Assembly: GCF_004683865.2 (NCBI RefSeq)
Contig: NZ_CP040760.1
Coordinates: 1-64,000, forward strand
DNA length: 64,000 nt
DNA from: Paracoccus liaowanqingii
GTDB taxonomy: Bacteria > Pseudomonadota > Alphaproteobacteria > Rhodobacterales > Rhodobacteraceae
Reading direction: 5' to 3'
In this document: positions 25,083 to 34,454 of the stretch, piece by piece
How the letters are laid out: every line of letters starts with the position of its first letter
Numbering within the stretch: position 1 is the stretch's first letter
Made by a program: the position numbers and the translations under genes
The notes under the pieces: generated by a model
The model's database searches: none
What the model saw: the letters and a program-made list of their open reading frames with translations, nothing else
What the model was told of the DNA's origin: nothing

Positions 25083-26633
25083 ATGATGAACAAGGTGATA
25101 ACCCCGCTTGTGCTTGCCGCCGTTCTGACGGCGGCGCCTGCGCTGGCCCAGCAATCCGGTGGCACGCTCAATCTGGTCATCCAGCCGGAACCGCCCAGCC
25201 TGATGATGGGACTGGTGCAGAACGGCCCCACGCAGATGGTCGCGGGCGACATCTATGAAAGCCTGCTGCGCTATGACACCGACCTGCAGCCGATGCCGTC
25301 GCTGGCGCGCGAATGGGAGGTGTCCGAGGATGGCCTGACCTATACGTTCCATCTGCAGGACGGCGTGACGTGGCACGATGGCGAGGCCTTCACCGCCCAT
25401 GACGTGGTCTTTTCCGCCGACGTGTTCCTGCGCGAAACTCATCCCCGCCTGCGCGCTACGCTCGAATATGTGGACAGCATCGAGGCCGTCGATGACGCTA
25501 CCGTCGTCTTTACGCTGACCGAACCCTTCGGCCCGTTTCTTGGCACGTTTGAAGCTGGAACCATGCCGATCATCCCCCGCCACATTTATGAGGGGACCGA
25601 TTTCGCCAATAACGAGATGAATAACACGCCCATCGGCACCGGTCCGTTCAAGTTTCAGGAGTGGCGTCGAGGCAGCTTCATCCATCTGGTGAAGAACGAG
25701 GATTACTATTTGGATGGCCGACCCTATCTGGACGAGGTCTATTACCACGTCATCCCTGATGGCGCGTCGCGCGCCGTGGCCTATGAGACCGGAACGGTGG
25801 ATGTGCTGCATGGCGGCTCGGTCGAGAATTTCGATGTGCCGCGTCTGTCCGAACTACCCGATACCTGCGTGACCGAAGCTGGTTGGGAATATTTCGGCCC
25901 GCACAGCTGGATGTGGATGAACAACCACGAAGGCCCGATGGCCGATCCGAATACACGTCGTGCGGTAATGCATGCATTGGACCGCGAATTTGCGCTGGAC
26001 GCGCTGTGGAACGGGTTGGGCAAGCTGGCGACGGGTCCGGTGTCATCCTCGACTCGCTTCTACGAACCCGACACGCCGTCCATTGCCTTCGATCCGGAGC
26101 TGGCGCGCGAGTATCTGGAACAATCCAGCTATGACGGAGAAACCCTGCAGTTGCTTCCCTTGCCCTATGGCGAGACATGGCAACGTTGGGCCGAGGCCAC
26201 GCGCCAAAACCTGATCGAGGTCGGCTTTGATGTCGAATTGGTGGCCACCGATGTGGCGGGATGGAACCAGCGTGTCGCGGATTGGGATTTCGATCTGGCC
26301 TTCACTTATCTTTATCAGTACGGCGACCCGGCCTTGGGCGTGTCGCGGACCTATGTGGAAAGCAACATCGCCAAGGGCTCGCCCTGGAACAACGTCGCGG
26401 GCTATCGCAACCCCGAGGTCGATGCCAAATGGGATCAGGCCGCGCTCAGCGCGTCGGATGACGAACGCCAGACGCTGTACACCGAGATCCAAAACACTAT
26501 CGTCGAGGACATGCCCGTGGCATGGCTGCTGGAGCTGGGCTTTCCCACCATCCACCGCTGCAACGTCAAGGATTTGGTGACCACCGGCATCGGCATCAAT
26601 GATGGACTGCGCGACGCCTGGATCGAACAGTGA
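25083..26633 (+). CDS. ABC transporter substrate-binding protein, family 5 (DppA/OppA type)
   Basis: Periplasmic receptor of a peptide-type importer, 516 residues. The start is the first of two ATGs (25083, 25086) after AAGGAGTG; a signal peptide follows (LVLAAVLTAAPALAQQ). SBP_bac_5 motifs: SLAREWEVSEDGLTYTFHLQDGVTWHDGEAF and GTGPFKFQEWRRGSFIHL. Family members bind di- or oligopeptides, opines, nickel or cyclic amines, so the ligand is not fixed. The membrane and ATPase genes follow. Confidence 0.92.
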   Translation: MMNKVITPLVLAAVLTAAPALAQQSGGTLNLVIQPEPPSLMMGLVQNGPTQMVAGDIYESLLRYDTDLQPMPSLAREWEVSEDGLTYTFHLQDGVTWHDGEAFTAHDVVFSADVFLRETHPRLRATLEYVDSIEAVDDATVVFTLTEPFGPFLGTFEAGTMPIIPRHIYEGTDFANNEMNNTPIGTGPFKFQEWRRGSFIHLVKNEDYYLDGRPYLDEVYYHVIPDGASRAVAYETGTVDVLHGGSVENFDVPRLSELPDTCVTEAGWEYFGPHSWMWMNNHEGPMADPNTRRAVMHALDREFALDALWNGLGKLATGPVSSSTRFYEPDTPSIAFDPELAREYLEQSSYDGETLQLLPLPYGETWQRWAEATRQNLIEVGFDVELVATDVAGWNQRVADWDFDLAFTYLYQYGDPALGVSRTYVESNIAKGSPWNNVAGYRNPEVDAKWDQAALSASDDERQTLYTEIQNTIVEDMPVAWLLELGFPTIHRCNVKDLVTTGIGINDGLRDAWIEQ

Positions 26634-26642
26634 CATCGCCGG

Positions 26643-26659
26643 GCGGGGCTATGCCCCGC
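26643..26659 (+). promoter_or_regulatory. stem-loop after the DppA-type gene
   Basis: GCGGGGC-TAT-GCCCCGC is a perfect 7-bp stem ten bases after the receptor-gene stop and before the permease start, without a T run. As in the TRAP and Urt loci here, it probably sets the ratio of receptor to membrane proteins. Confidence 0.5.
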
Positions 26660-26697
26660 TCGGGCCGTCTTGTCTTCGAACAACGAGGGAGATGTCC

Positions 26698-27669
26698 GTG
26701 ATCCGTTTCATTCTGGCCCGTCTGGTCAAGGGTGCCGTCATCCTGCTGGCTATTCTGGTGCTGAACTTCCTGTTAATCCACGCCGCCCCCGGTGATCCGG
26801 CCGCCGTCATGGCGGGCGAGGCCGGGGCCACGGACGAACAGTTCATCGCCGATCTGCGCGCGCGCTTTGGACTGGATCAGCCGCTGTCCACGCAGCTGTG
26901 GCTGTATATCAAAGGCGCGATTCAGCTGGATCTGGGATACTCGTACCGGCAGGGCATGCCCGTCGCCGATCTGATCTGGGACCGTCTCCCCGCCACTCTA
27001 CTGCTGACCATGTCGGCCTTTGTTCTCTCAATCATGCTGGGGGTGGCTGCAGGCGTGCTGGCGGCCTCGCGTCAGGGGGGCTGGGGTGACACGATAATCT
27101 CGACCGTGGCGATGATCTTTTACGCCACGCCGCTGTTCTGGATCGCCCTGATGGCGTCGCTGCTGTTCTCGGTCGTGCTGGGATGGCTGCCAGGTTTTGG
27201 CTATGAGACCATCGGGGCGAACTACACCGGCATGGCGCGGGTGCTGGATATCGGGCGGCATCTGATCCTGCCTGCCACCACCTTGGGGCTGTTCTTCACC
27301 GCCGTCTATATGCGTATGACCCGCGCCTCGATGCTGGAGGTGTCGCGGCTGGACTTCGTCAAGACCGCCCGCGCCAAGGGCCTGCGCCCCGGCATCATCC
27401 AGCGCCGTCACATCCTGCGCAATGCGCTGTTGCCGGTGATCACATTGGCGGGGTTGCAGGCAGGCCAGATCGTCGGCGGTGCTGTGCTGACCGAAACCGT
27501 CTTCGCATGGCCCGGCATCGGCCGCCTGATGTTCGAGGCGATCAGCCAGCGGGATTACAACGTGCTGCTGGGAGTATTCTTCGTCTCGGCGGCAATGGTG
27601 CTGCTGTTCAACCTGATCACGGACATCCTGTATGTTATCGTCGATCCACGCATAAGGATCGGGTCATGA
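26698..27669 (+). CDS. ABC transporter permease (DppB type)
   Basis: A 323-residue inner-membrane protein with six TM segments. GTG 26698 is preferred over ATG 26692 because GAGGGAG ends immediately before the ATG but six nt before the GTG, and VIRFILARLVKGAVILL is the usual DppB N-terminus. The EAA loop is TARAKGLRPGIIQRRHILRNALLPVIT. The stop overlaps the next permease start (ATGA). Confidence 0.92.
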   Translation: MIRFILARLVKGAVILLAILVLNFLLIHAAPGDPAAVMAGEAGATDEQFIADLRARFGLDQPLSTQLWLYIKGAIQLDLGYSYRQGMPVADLIWDRLPATLLLTMSAFVLSIMLGVAAGVLAASRQGGWGDTIISTVAMIFYATPLFWIALMASLLFSVVLGWLPGFGYETIGANYTGMARVLDIGRHLILPATTLGLFFTAVYMRMTRASMLEVSRLDFVKTARAKGLRPGIIQRRHILRNALLPVITLAGLQAGQIVGGAVLTETVFAWPGIGRLMFEAISQRDYNVLLGVFFVSAAMVLLFNLITDILYVIVDPRIRIGS

Positions 27670-28505
27670 AAAAAGGTTTTAGACGGTTCGCCCGCAATCG
27701 CGGTGCCCTGATCGGGCTGGTGATCCTAAGCTTTGTGATCGCGGTTGCGGCTTTGGGTCCTCTGATCTATTCCGAAAGCCCATGGCGCATGGTGCAGCGG
27801 CCCTTCCTGCCGCCCTTTACCGCGCCGGGCCTGCCTCTGGGCACCGATGCGCTTGGCCGCGATGTGCTGGCGGGACTGATCCATGGCGCGCGTGTGTCGC
27901 TGATGGTGGGCCTTGTGTCCACCGCGGTGGCGCTGCTGATCGGGTTGCCGGTGGGCGCGCTGGCCGGGTATTTCGGGGGCTGGGTCGATGACGCGTTGAT
28001 GCGCTTTACCGAATTCTTCCAGACGATCCCCAGCTTCGCACTAGCCATCGTACTGCTGGCGATTTTTCAGCCCAGTCTGTTCTATATCATCCTGTCAATC
28101 GCCATCGTGAGCTGGCCCCCCGTCGCCCGTCTGGTGCGCGGTGAGGTTCTGTCGCTGCGCTCGCGCGAATATGTCGAGGCGGCGGTATTGTCGGGGCAGG
28201 GCACATGGCAGATCATCACCCGGCAAGTGCTGCCGAACGCAGTGTCGCCGATTATCGTTCTGGCATCCTTAATGGTGGCGACCGCGATTTTGTTGGAAAG
28301 CTCGCTGTCTTTCCTGGGGCTGGGCGATCCCAACGTGATGTCATGGGGGTATATGATCGGTGCCGCGCGGACGGTGTTGCGCACGGCATGGTGGCTAACC
28401 TTCATTCCAGGCATCGCGATCTTACTGTCGGTCCTGGCGCTGAACTTGATCGGCGAGGGGCTGAACGATGCCCTGAACCCCCGGCTGGCGAGGAAGGGCG
28501 AATGA
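27666..28505 (+). CDS. ABC transporter permease (DppC type)
   Basis: A 279-residue second permease. N-terminal KKGFRRFARNRGALIGLVIL (OppC_N) then LGTDALGRDVLAGLIHGARVSL, a signature of DppC proteins, and an EAA loop YVEAAVLSGQGTWQIITRQVLPNAVSPIIV. ATGA overlaps couple it to both neighbours. Confidence 0.93.
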   Translation: MKKGFRRFARNRGALIGLVILSFVIAVAALGPLIYSESPWRMVQRPFLPPFTAPGLPLGTDALGRDVLAGLIHGARVSLMVGLVSTAVALLIGLPVGALAGYFGGWVDDALMRFTEFFQTIPSFALAIVLLAIFQPSLFYIILSIAIVSWPPVARLVRGEVLSLRSREYVEAAVLSGQGTWQIITRQVLPNAVSPIIVLASLMVATAILLESSLSFLGLGDPNVMSWGYMIGAARTVLRTAWWLTFIPGIAILLSVLALNLIGEGLNDALNPRLARKGE

Positions 28506-30133
28506 ACGTTCTGGAAATCCGCGATCTGGACATCGCGCTGCCCAAAGGCGCCGACCGCCCCTACGCGGTGCAGGATGTCAGCTTCGATCTGGCGGCGGGC
28601 GAGATCCTGTGCATCGTCGGCGAATCCGGCTCGGGCAAATCCATGTCGGCCAATGCACTGATGGGGCTGCTGCCCGAAGGGGTGCACCCGGTCAAGGGCC
28701 GCATCACCTATCAGGAACGCGACCTGCTGCAGACCAGCGAAGAGGACATGCGCGCCCTGCGCGGCCGCCACATCGGCATGATCTTTCAGGAACCGTTGTC
28801 GGCGCTGAATCCGCTGATGCGCATCGGCGCCCAGATATCCGAGGTGTTCGAGGCGCATGGGCTTTTGACCCCCGCCGCCCGTCAGTCCCGCGCGCTGGAA
28901 CTGCTGGCCGAGGTCGGCCTGCCCGACCCCGCCAAGGCCATCCGCGCCTATCCCTTCCAGCTGTCGGGCGGGCAGCGCCAGCGCGTTATGATCGCCATGG
29001 CTTTGGCATTGGAGCCCAAGATCCTAATCGCGGATGAACCCACCACGGCGCTGGACGTCACCACGCAGGCCCAGATCCTGCAGCTGATCGAGGATCTGCG
29101 CCGTAAGCGGAACATGGCGGTGATCTTCATCACCCATGATTTCGGCGTCGTAGCAGATATTGCCGACCGGGTGATCGTCATGCAGCAGGGCCTGATCGTG
29201 GAACAGGGCGCGATGGATGACGTCCTGCTGCGCGCCCGCCACCCCTATACGCAAAAACTGATCCGGGCCATTCCCGGCATCGGCGGCGAGCCCAAGCAGG
29301 ACATGCAGGGCACCCCGGCCATCCTGCGGGTGAAGGCGCTGAACAAGACTTACACGACCGGCGGCGGGCTGTTTTCCGCGCCCCGCGTTGTGCATGCGTT
29401 GAACGACGTGACCTTCGATCTGCATACGGGCGAAACCATCGGGATCGTGGGTGAATCGGGGTCCGGAAAATCCACCGCCGGGCGCTGCCTTGTGCGGCTG
29501 GTTACGCCCGACAGCGGCTCGGTCGAGATGGGGGGCGTGGACATGGCCTCCCTGAAGGGTGCGGATCTGCGGAACAACCGACGGCGCATCCAGATGATCT
29601 TTCAGGATCCCTATTCCTCACTGAACCCGCGCGCCACCATCGGGCGAATATTGACCGAGGGGCCGGTCGCTTACGGCACTCCCAAGGCTGACGCGCTGGT
29701 GCGGGCGCGCGAGTTGCTTGCGTTGGTCGGGCTGGACCCCTCGGCGGTCACCCGCTACCCGCACGAGTTCTCCGGCGGGCAGCGCCAGCGCATCGGCATC
29801 GCCCGGGCATTGGCGCTTGAACCCGACATCATCATCGCGGACGAGGCCGTCTCGGCGCTGGACGTGTCGATTCAGGCGCAAGTTCTAGATCTGCTAGCCG
29901 GTCTGAAACGCAAGCTGAACTTGTCGATGCTGTTCATCACCCATGATCTGCGGGTGGCGGCGCAGGTCTGCGACCGCATCATCGTCATGCAGCAGGGCAG
30001 GGTGGTTGAGATGGGCCCCGCCGACAGGGTTTTAACGGATCCCGCCCATGCCTATACCCGGGCCCTGCTGCAGGCCATTCCCGGGCGTAATTACGAACGC
30101 GCCTTGAAAGAATCCATCGGAGCCAGCTCATGA
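28502..30133 (+). CDS. dual ABC ATPase (fused DppD-DppF / GsiA type)
   Basis: A 543-residue protein carrying two complete nucleotide-binding domains, powering the importer alone. Domain 1: Walker A GESGSGKS, signature LSGGQRQR, Walker [12 protein letters not shown]. Domain 2: [28 protein letters not shown]; each is followed by an oligopeptide-type C-terminal extension ([26 protein letters not shown]). ATG 28502 lies in the ATGA overlap with the permease; the frame is open upstream as a shadow. The stop overlaps the deacylase gene. Confidence 0.94.
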   Translation: MNVLEIRDLDIALPKGADRPYAVQDVSFDLAAGEILCIVGESGSGKSMSANALMGLLPEGVHPVKGRITYQERDLLQTSEEDMRALRGRHIGMIFQEPLSALNPLMRIGAQISEVFEAHGLLTPAARQSRALELLAEVGLPDPAKAIRAYPFQLSGGQRQRVMIAMALALEPKILIADEPTTALDVTTQAQILQLIEDLRRKRNMAVIFITHDFGVVADIADRVIVMQQGLIVEQGAMDDVLLRARHPYTQKLIRAIPGIGGEPKQDMQGTPAILRVKALNKTYTTGGGLFSAPRVVHALNDVTFDLHTGETIGIVGESGSGKSTAGRCLVRLVTPDSGSVEMGGVDMASLKGADLRNNRRRIQMIFQDPYSSLNPRATIGRILTEGPVAYGTPKADALVRARELLALVGLDPSAVTRYPHEFSGGQRQRIGIARALALEPDIIIADEAVSALDVSIQAQVLDLLAGLKRKLNLSMLFITHDLRVAAQVCDRIIVMQQGRVVEMGPADRVLTDPAHAYTRALLQAIPGRNYERALKESIGASS

Positions 30134-31419
30134 CAGACCTGCATGACCGCATCCTAGCTGCCGTCGAGGCGGGGTTTCAGGCGCAGATCGCCCTTACCCA
30201 GGACCTCATCGCTTTGCCTTCTCGACGTAATGCCGAACACGAAGCGCAACGCTTCATGGCCGCGACACTGACGGCGCGCGGCTATCAGATTGACGAGGTC
30301 GCGACCGACCCCGACGCCATCCGCGACCATCCAGGCTTTTCACCGATCTCGGAACATGCCTCGACCGCGCCCAACATCGTCGCCACGCATGAACCGAGAC
30401 AGGTGGCGGGCCGGTCGCTGATCCTGAACGGCCATGTCGATGTGGTCCCCGAGGGGCCGCACGAGATGTGGTCCCGCCATCCCTATGACCCGTGGCGGCA
30501 GGGCGACTGGCTGTATGGCCGGGGCAGCGGCGACATGAAGGCCGGGCTGATCGCCTGCGTGGCGGCGCTGGACGCGCTGCGCAGCCTTGGCCTGCAACCC
30601 GCCGCCCGCGTACATATCCAAAGCGTGGTCGAAGAGGAATGCACCGGCAACGGCGCGTTGGCCTGTCTGGTGGCGGGCTATACCGCCGAGGCCGCGATCA
30701 TCCCCGAACCCGAAGATGAATGTCTGGTCCGCGCCAATTGCGGCGTGCTGTGGTTCGAAGTGGCGATTGCGGGCCAGCCCGTCCATGTGCGCGAGGCTGG
30801 CACCGGCGCCAATGCCATCGACGCGGCCTCCCGCGTGATCGCCAGCCTGCGTAAGATCGAGGCGCGCTGGAACGCCGAGGCGCCCCAGCACGAACATTTC
30901 CGTGACATGGCGCATCCGATCAACTTTAACGTCGGCCAGATAGAGGGCGGGGACTGGGCCTCGACCGTGGCCGCATGGTGCAAGATGCAATGCCGCATCG
31001 CCATCTATCCCGGCGACGACCCTGCTGTTCGCGCCGCCGAGATCGAGGGCCATCTGCGGCAGGATCTGGCCGACGATCCCTATCTATCTTCGAACCCGCC
31101 ACAGGTGAATTGGAACGGTTTTTTCGCCCGCGGCTATGTGCTGGAAGAGGGATCGGATGCCGAGGACACGCTGCGCCGCGCCCATCTGACCGCCGCCAGC
31201 GCGCCGCTGCAGTCACTGACCACGCCTGGCTATCTGGATGGACGGGTCTTCGTGATCTATGGCGACATGCCTTGTCTGGTCTATGGCCCGGTGTCCGAGG
31301 CCATCCACGGGTTCAACGAACGCGTCAGCCTGTCCTCGGTCCAGCGCGTGACGGGGGCGATTGCGCTGTTCATTGCCGAATGGTGCGGGCTGGAGGCTGT
31401 CGATGACGACCAGCCTTGA
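30130..31419 (+). CDS. M20-family metallo-deacylase/peptidase (ArgE/DapE-like)
   Basis: A 429-residue di-zinc amidohydrolase, probably cytoplasmic. Zinc and catalytic residues: NGHVDVVPEG, SGDMKAGL, the general-base EEE in VVEEECTGNG, PEPED, and the late His in AIHGFNER. A dimerisation lid lies between. Related enzymes remove acyl or formyl groups from amino acids or split dipeptides. Coupled by ATGA to the importer ATPase, so it probably opens the imported amide. The start is unambiguous. Confidence 0.88.
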   Translation: MTDLHDRILAAVEAGFQAQIALTQDLIALPSRRNAEHEAQRFMAATLTARGYQIDEVATDPDAIRDHPGFSPISEHASTAPNIVATHEPRQVAGRSLILNGHVDVVPEGPHEMWSRHPYDPWRQGDWLYGRGSGDMKAGLIACVAALDALRSLGLQPAARVHIQSVVEEECTGNGALACLVAGYTAEAAIIPEPEDECLVRANCGVLWFEVAIAGQPVHVREAGTGANAIDAASRVIASLRKIEARWNAEAPQHEHFRDMAHPINFNVGQIEGGDWASTVAAWCKMQCRIAIYPGDDPAVRAAEIEGHLRQDLADDPYLSSNPPQVNWNGFFARGYVLEEGSDAEDTLRRAHLTAASAPLQSLTTPGYLDGRVFVIYGDMPCLVYGPVSEAIHGFNERVSLSSVQRVTGAIALFIAEWCGLEAVDDDQP

Positions 31420-32365
31420 GCCGATCGCGGGTGTCTATCTGTGCGACATGCTGGATCTGGAAACGCTGTTTGCCCCATCGCTGGCTCGCCTGCCGCAGTT
31501 GCGCATGTATCGTCCGGACGCGGTGCCCGATGCGGCCGAAATCCGGCTGGCCATCGCCTATCGCCCGGCGCAGGCGGCCTTTCTGCCGTTTTCCCGCCTG
31601 CAGCTAGTGCAATCCATCGCGGCGGGGGTGGATGGGATTCTAGGCAACCCCTCGCTGCCGCCCGACATTCCCGTGGCGCGGGTCCGGGACCCCGAACAGG
31701 CCGCGATCATGGCAGGCTTCGCTGTCTGGCACGTGATCTGGCATCACCGCCGGATGGGCCATTACCTGAAGGCTGCGCAGGCGTATCGATGGGACCGGAT
31801 CAGCTTTGCTGGGCTCAAGGCGCCTTCGGCGACCGTGGTGGGGGTTTTGGGCTATGGTACCATGGGGCGCGCCGTGGCCGAGGCCGTGGCGCAGCTGGGC
31901 TTTGATGTGCGCGCCGCGACCCTGACCCCACGCCAAGATCAGGGAGCCATCCCGCTGATCACCGGGCCCCATGCTCCGCGCCGTCTCGCGGCACAGTGTG
32001 ATATTGTGATAAACCTACTGCCACTGACGCCCGACACCCGAAGCATGATCGACGCCGGCTTTCTGGCCGCGATGCCGCAGGGCGCCGTCCTGATCCATCT
32101 AGGCCGCGGAGAGCAACTGGTCGAGCCCGCATTGCTGGACATGCTGGACCGTGGTCACCTTTCCGGCGCCTCGCTGGATGTCTTCGCGACCGAGCCGCTG
32201 CCCGCAGACCACCCGTTCTGGAACCATCCCAATGTCGTCGTCACCCCACACGAGGCCAGCGTGTTACCCGCTTCGGCCGTCGTGGACGCGCTGGAACGAT
32301 CTTTGGCCGATCTGCGCGCGGGCGTGACCCCGCGCACGGCGGTCGACCGCATCAAGGGATACTGA
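31403..32365 (+). CDS. D-isomer-specific 2-hydroxyacid dehydrogenase (GhrA-like)
   Basis: A 320-residue NAD(P)-dependent reductase of 2-oxoacids such as glyoxylate or hydroxypyruvate. ATG 31403 lies 17 bp inside the preceding gene. Rossmann motif GVLGYGTMGRAVAEA; catalytic Arg in LGRGEQLVEPALL, Glu in FATEPLPADHPFWNHPNVVVTPHEA, and His in TPHEA. The compact N-terminal domain is that of GhrA-type enzymes. It suggests the pathway releases a 2-oxo or 2-hydroxy acid. Confidence 0.87.
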   Translation: MTTSLEPIAGVYLCDMLDLETLFAPSLARLPQLRMYRPDAVPDAAEIRLAIAYRPAQAAFLPFSRLQLVQSIAAGVDGILGNPSLPPDIPVARVRDPEQAAIMAGFAVWHVIWHHRRMGHYLKAAQAYRWDRISFAGLKAPSATVVGVLGYGTMGRAVAEAVAQLGFDVRAATLTPRQDQGAIPLITGPHAPRRLAAQCDIVINLLPLTPDTRSMIDAGFLAAMPQGAVLIHLGRGEQLVEPALLDMLDRGHLSGASLDVFATEPLPADHPFWNHPNVVVTPHEASVLPASAVVDALERSLADLRAGVTPRTAVDRIKGY

Positions 32366-32369
32366 TCCG

Positions 32370-33398
32370 ATGAAAGCCATCTTCGACCCCCGCCAGCTGA
32401 ACCACGCCCCAATGGAGTATTTCCGGCGCGGCGCAACCATGCCCCATCCCGAACAGCCCCTGCGCGCCATCCTGATCCGCGACATGCTGCTGGCTCATGA
32501 TTTTCCGGTTGAGGCGCCTCGCGATCACGGTCTGGGCCCGATCTGCGCGGTCCATGAACCGGACTATGTGGCGTTCTTTCAGGATGCCCATACCCGCTTC
32601 CGAGCCGATATGGGCGACGGTCCGATTGCCGTGCCCACCACCCATCCCGGCGCCCGGCGCGGACGCTGCCCGGGCGATATTCACGGCGCGATGGGCTGGT
32701 GGATGACCGACACCTCGACGCCGCTGACTGAAGGTACGTGGGACGCGATCTATTGGTCCGCCCAGACTGCCATCGAGGCCGCCGCCCGCGTCATCGACGG
32801 CACGCCTATGGTCTATGCCCTGTCCCGCCCGCCGGGGCATCACGCGATGGTCGCAGGCGCGAATGGATTCTGCTTTTTCAACAATGCCTGCATCGCCGCG
32901 CAGCATCTGACGCAGCGATGGCCCCGCGTCGCGCTGCTGGACATCGACGTGCACACCGGCAACGGATCGCTGGATATCCTTTACGACCGGGGCGATATCT
33001 TTTTCGCCTCGCTGCATCCCGACCCGGCGGTCTATCCGACCTTCTATCTGGGTCACGAGGATGAAACCGGGGCAGGGCAGGGGGCGGGCACCTGTCGCAA
33101 TTTCGTGCTGCCGATGGGGGCCTCGCAGGATCAAGTGCTGGCGCGTCTAGATCAGGCCTTGGCCGCGATCGGCGATTTCGACGCGCAGGCGCTGGTCGTG
33201 TCCCTGGGTTTCGACATGGCGGCGGATGACCCGCTGGCCGCCGTCAATGTCTATCCCGACGGCTTCGCCGAGATGGCACGCCGCATCACCGCGCTGCGCC
33301 TGCCTACCGTGCTTGTGCAGGAGGGCGGCTATTTGGGGCCGTCGCTGGCCGAAAACGCCCGTTCTTTCCTCACCTCCTGTCGGACCCACTTGGAATGA
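32370..33398 (+). CDS. histone-deacetylase-family amidohydrolase (acetylpolyamine-amidohydrolase-like)
   Basis: A 342-residue zinc deacetylase of the arginase/HDAC fold. Active-site features: RPPGHHAM (His-His charge relay), DIDVHTGNG (zinc Asp and His), SLGFDMAADDP (second zinc Asp), VQEGGYL. The N-terminal LNHAPMEYFRRGATMPHPEQP loop is typical of bacterial acetylpolyamine amidohydrolases, which cleave N-acetylputrescine, N-acetylcadaverine and similar amines. Four bp after the dehydrogenase; its stop overlaps the LysR start. Confidence 0.9.
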   Translation: MKAIFDPRQLNHAPMEYFRRGATMPHPEQPLRAILIRDMLLAHDFPVEAPRDHGLGPICAVHEPDYVAFFQDAHTRFRADMGDGPIAVPTTHPGARRGRCPGDIHGAMGWWMTDTSTPLTEGTWDAIYWSAQTAIEAAARVIDGTPMVYALSRPPGHHAMVAGANGFCFFNNACIAAQHLTQRWPRVALLDIDVHTGNGSLDILYDRGDIFFASLHPDPAVYPTFYLGHEDETGAGQGAGTCRNFVLPMGASQDQVLARLDQALAAIGDFDAQALVVSLGFDMAADDPLAAVNVYPDGFAEMARRITALRLPTVLVQEGGYLGPSLAENARSFLTSCRTHLE

Positions 33399-34438
33399 TG
33401 GGCTCAGGGGCAGCCACGCTTGACTTGGACCGGGGAAGTGATGAGCGTTCCGCCATGGGTCGCCTTTCACATCTGCACAAGCTGCTGGCCGAGGATCACC
33501 CCCTTCCCCGGGGCCGGCTGTCGAACTGGGGCATGCTGCGGACCTTCCACTATATCGCCAGCGAGGGCAGCATCACCGGCGCCGCGCGGCGTCTGGCGAT
33601 CAGCCAGCCGTCGGTCAGCGCGGCGCTGCAGCGGCTGGAGGATGTGCTGGACCATCAGTTGGTCGAACGCGGCGCGCGGCGCATCACGCTGACCCGCCAC
33701 GGTCAGATCCTGTTTGCCGAAACGCAGCGCATCTTCCGTGCCGTGCAGCGGGCCGAGGAACGCCTACGCTTCGATGGCGGCAGCTTGACCGGGCAGCTGC
33801 GCATTCAGGTGGTCACCGGCAGCGCCAGCGGGCTGTTCAACGACGCACTGCGTCTGATGCATCAGCGTCAGCCGGGGGTGAATTTCCGCATCGATGTGGC
33901 CTCGTCGCACAAGATCGTGCGCAACGTGGCCGAACAGGTGGTGCCCTTCGGCGTCTGCCTAATGGTGCAGCCCGCGCCGGGGCTGGACTGCCGCCTGATC
34001 CTGCGCGCGGAATACGGCATCTTTTGCGGGCGCGAACACCGGCTGTTTGGGGCGACCGACGTCACCCTGTCCGATCTGCGCGAGGAAGGCTATATCGGCT
34101 TTGCCTGCTCCGAGGAAGGCGATGCACCCGAACCACTGATCACCCTGCGCAACAGCCATGGTCTGGGCCACAACATCCGCGGCAACAGCGCCGATTTTGC
34201 CGAGGTGTGCCGCATGGTCGTGGCGGGTCTGGGCATCACCATCCTGCCGCTGGCCACGGTGCGCCAGACCCTGCGCGACCATCAGTTGTGGCAATTCCCG
34301 ATCAAGGATTGCCGGCTACGGGCCGATCTTTATTTCGTGTCGAACCCGCAGGCGCAGCACGCCCCGGCCGAGCAGGCCTTCCTTGAGGTCATGGAGAGCG
34401 TGATCGCCGCCGCCCCCGATGCCATCATCACCATCTGA
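33395..34438 (+). CDS. LysR-family transcriptional regulator (in-operon)
   Basis: A 347-residue regulator. The DNA-binding domain starts late, about residue 47 (MLRTFHYIASEGSITGAARRLAISQPSVSAALQRLEDVL), so the first 45 residues are an extra N-terminal arm; ATG 33455 would remove 20 of them but has no RBS. The effector domain is LysR_substrate type (LRIQVVTGSASGLFND...). Unusually for LysR it is not divergent but sits inside the co-directional array, coupled by ATGA to the HDAC-like gene. Confidence 0.88.
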   Translation: MMGSGAATLDLDRGSDERSAMGRLSHLHKLLAEDHPLPRGRLSNWGMLRTFHYIASEGSITGAARRLAISQPSVSAALQRLEDVLDHQLVERGARRITLTRHGQILFAETQRIFRAVQRAEERLRFDGGSLTGQLRIQVVTGSASGLFNDALRLMHQRQPGVNFRIDVASSHKIVRNVAEQVVPFGVCLMVQPAPGLDCRLILRAEYGIFCGREHRLFGATDVTLSDLREEGYIGFACSEEGDAPEPLITLRNSHGLGHNIRGNSADFAEVCRMVVAGLGITILPLATVRQTLRDHQLWQFPIKDCRLRADLYFVSNPQAQHAPAEQAFLEVMESVIAAAPDAIITI

Positions 34439-34454
34439 ACCAGAGACAGCCCTC

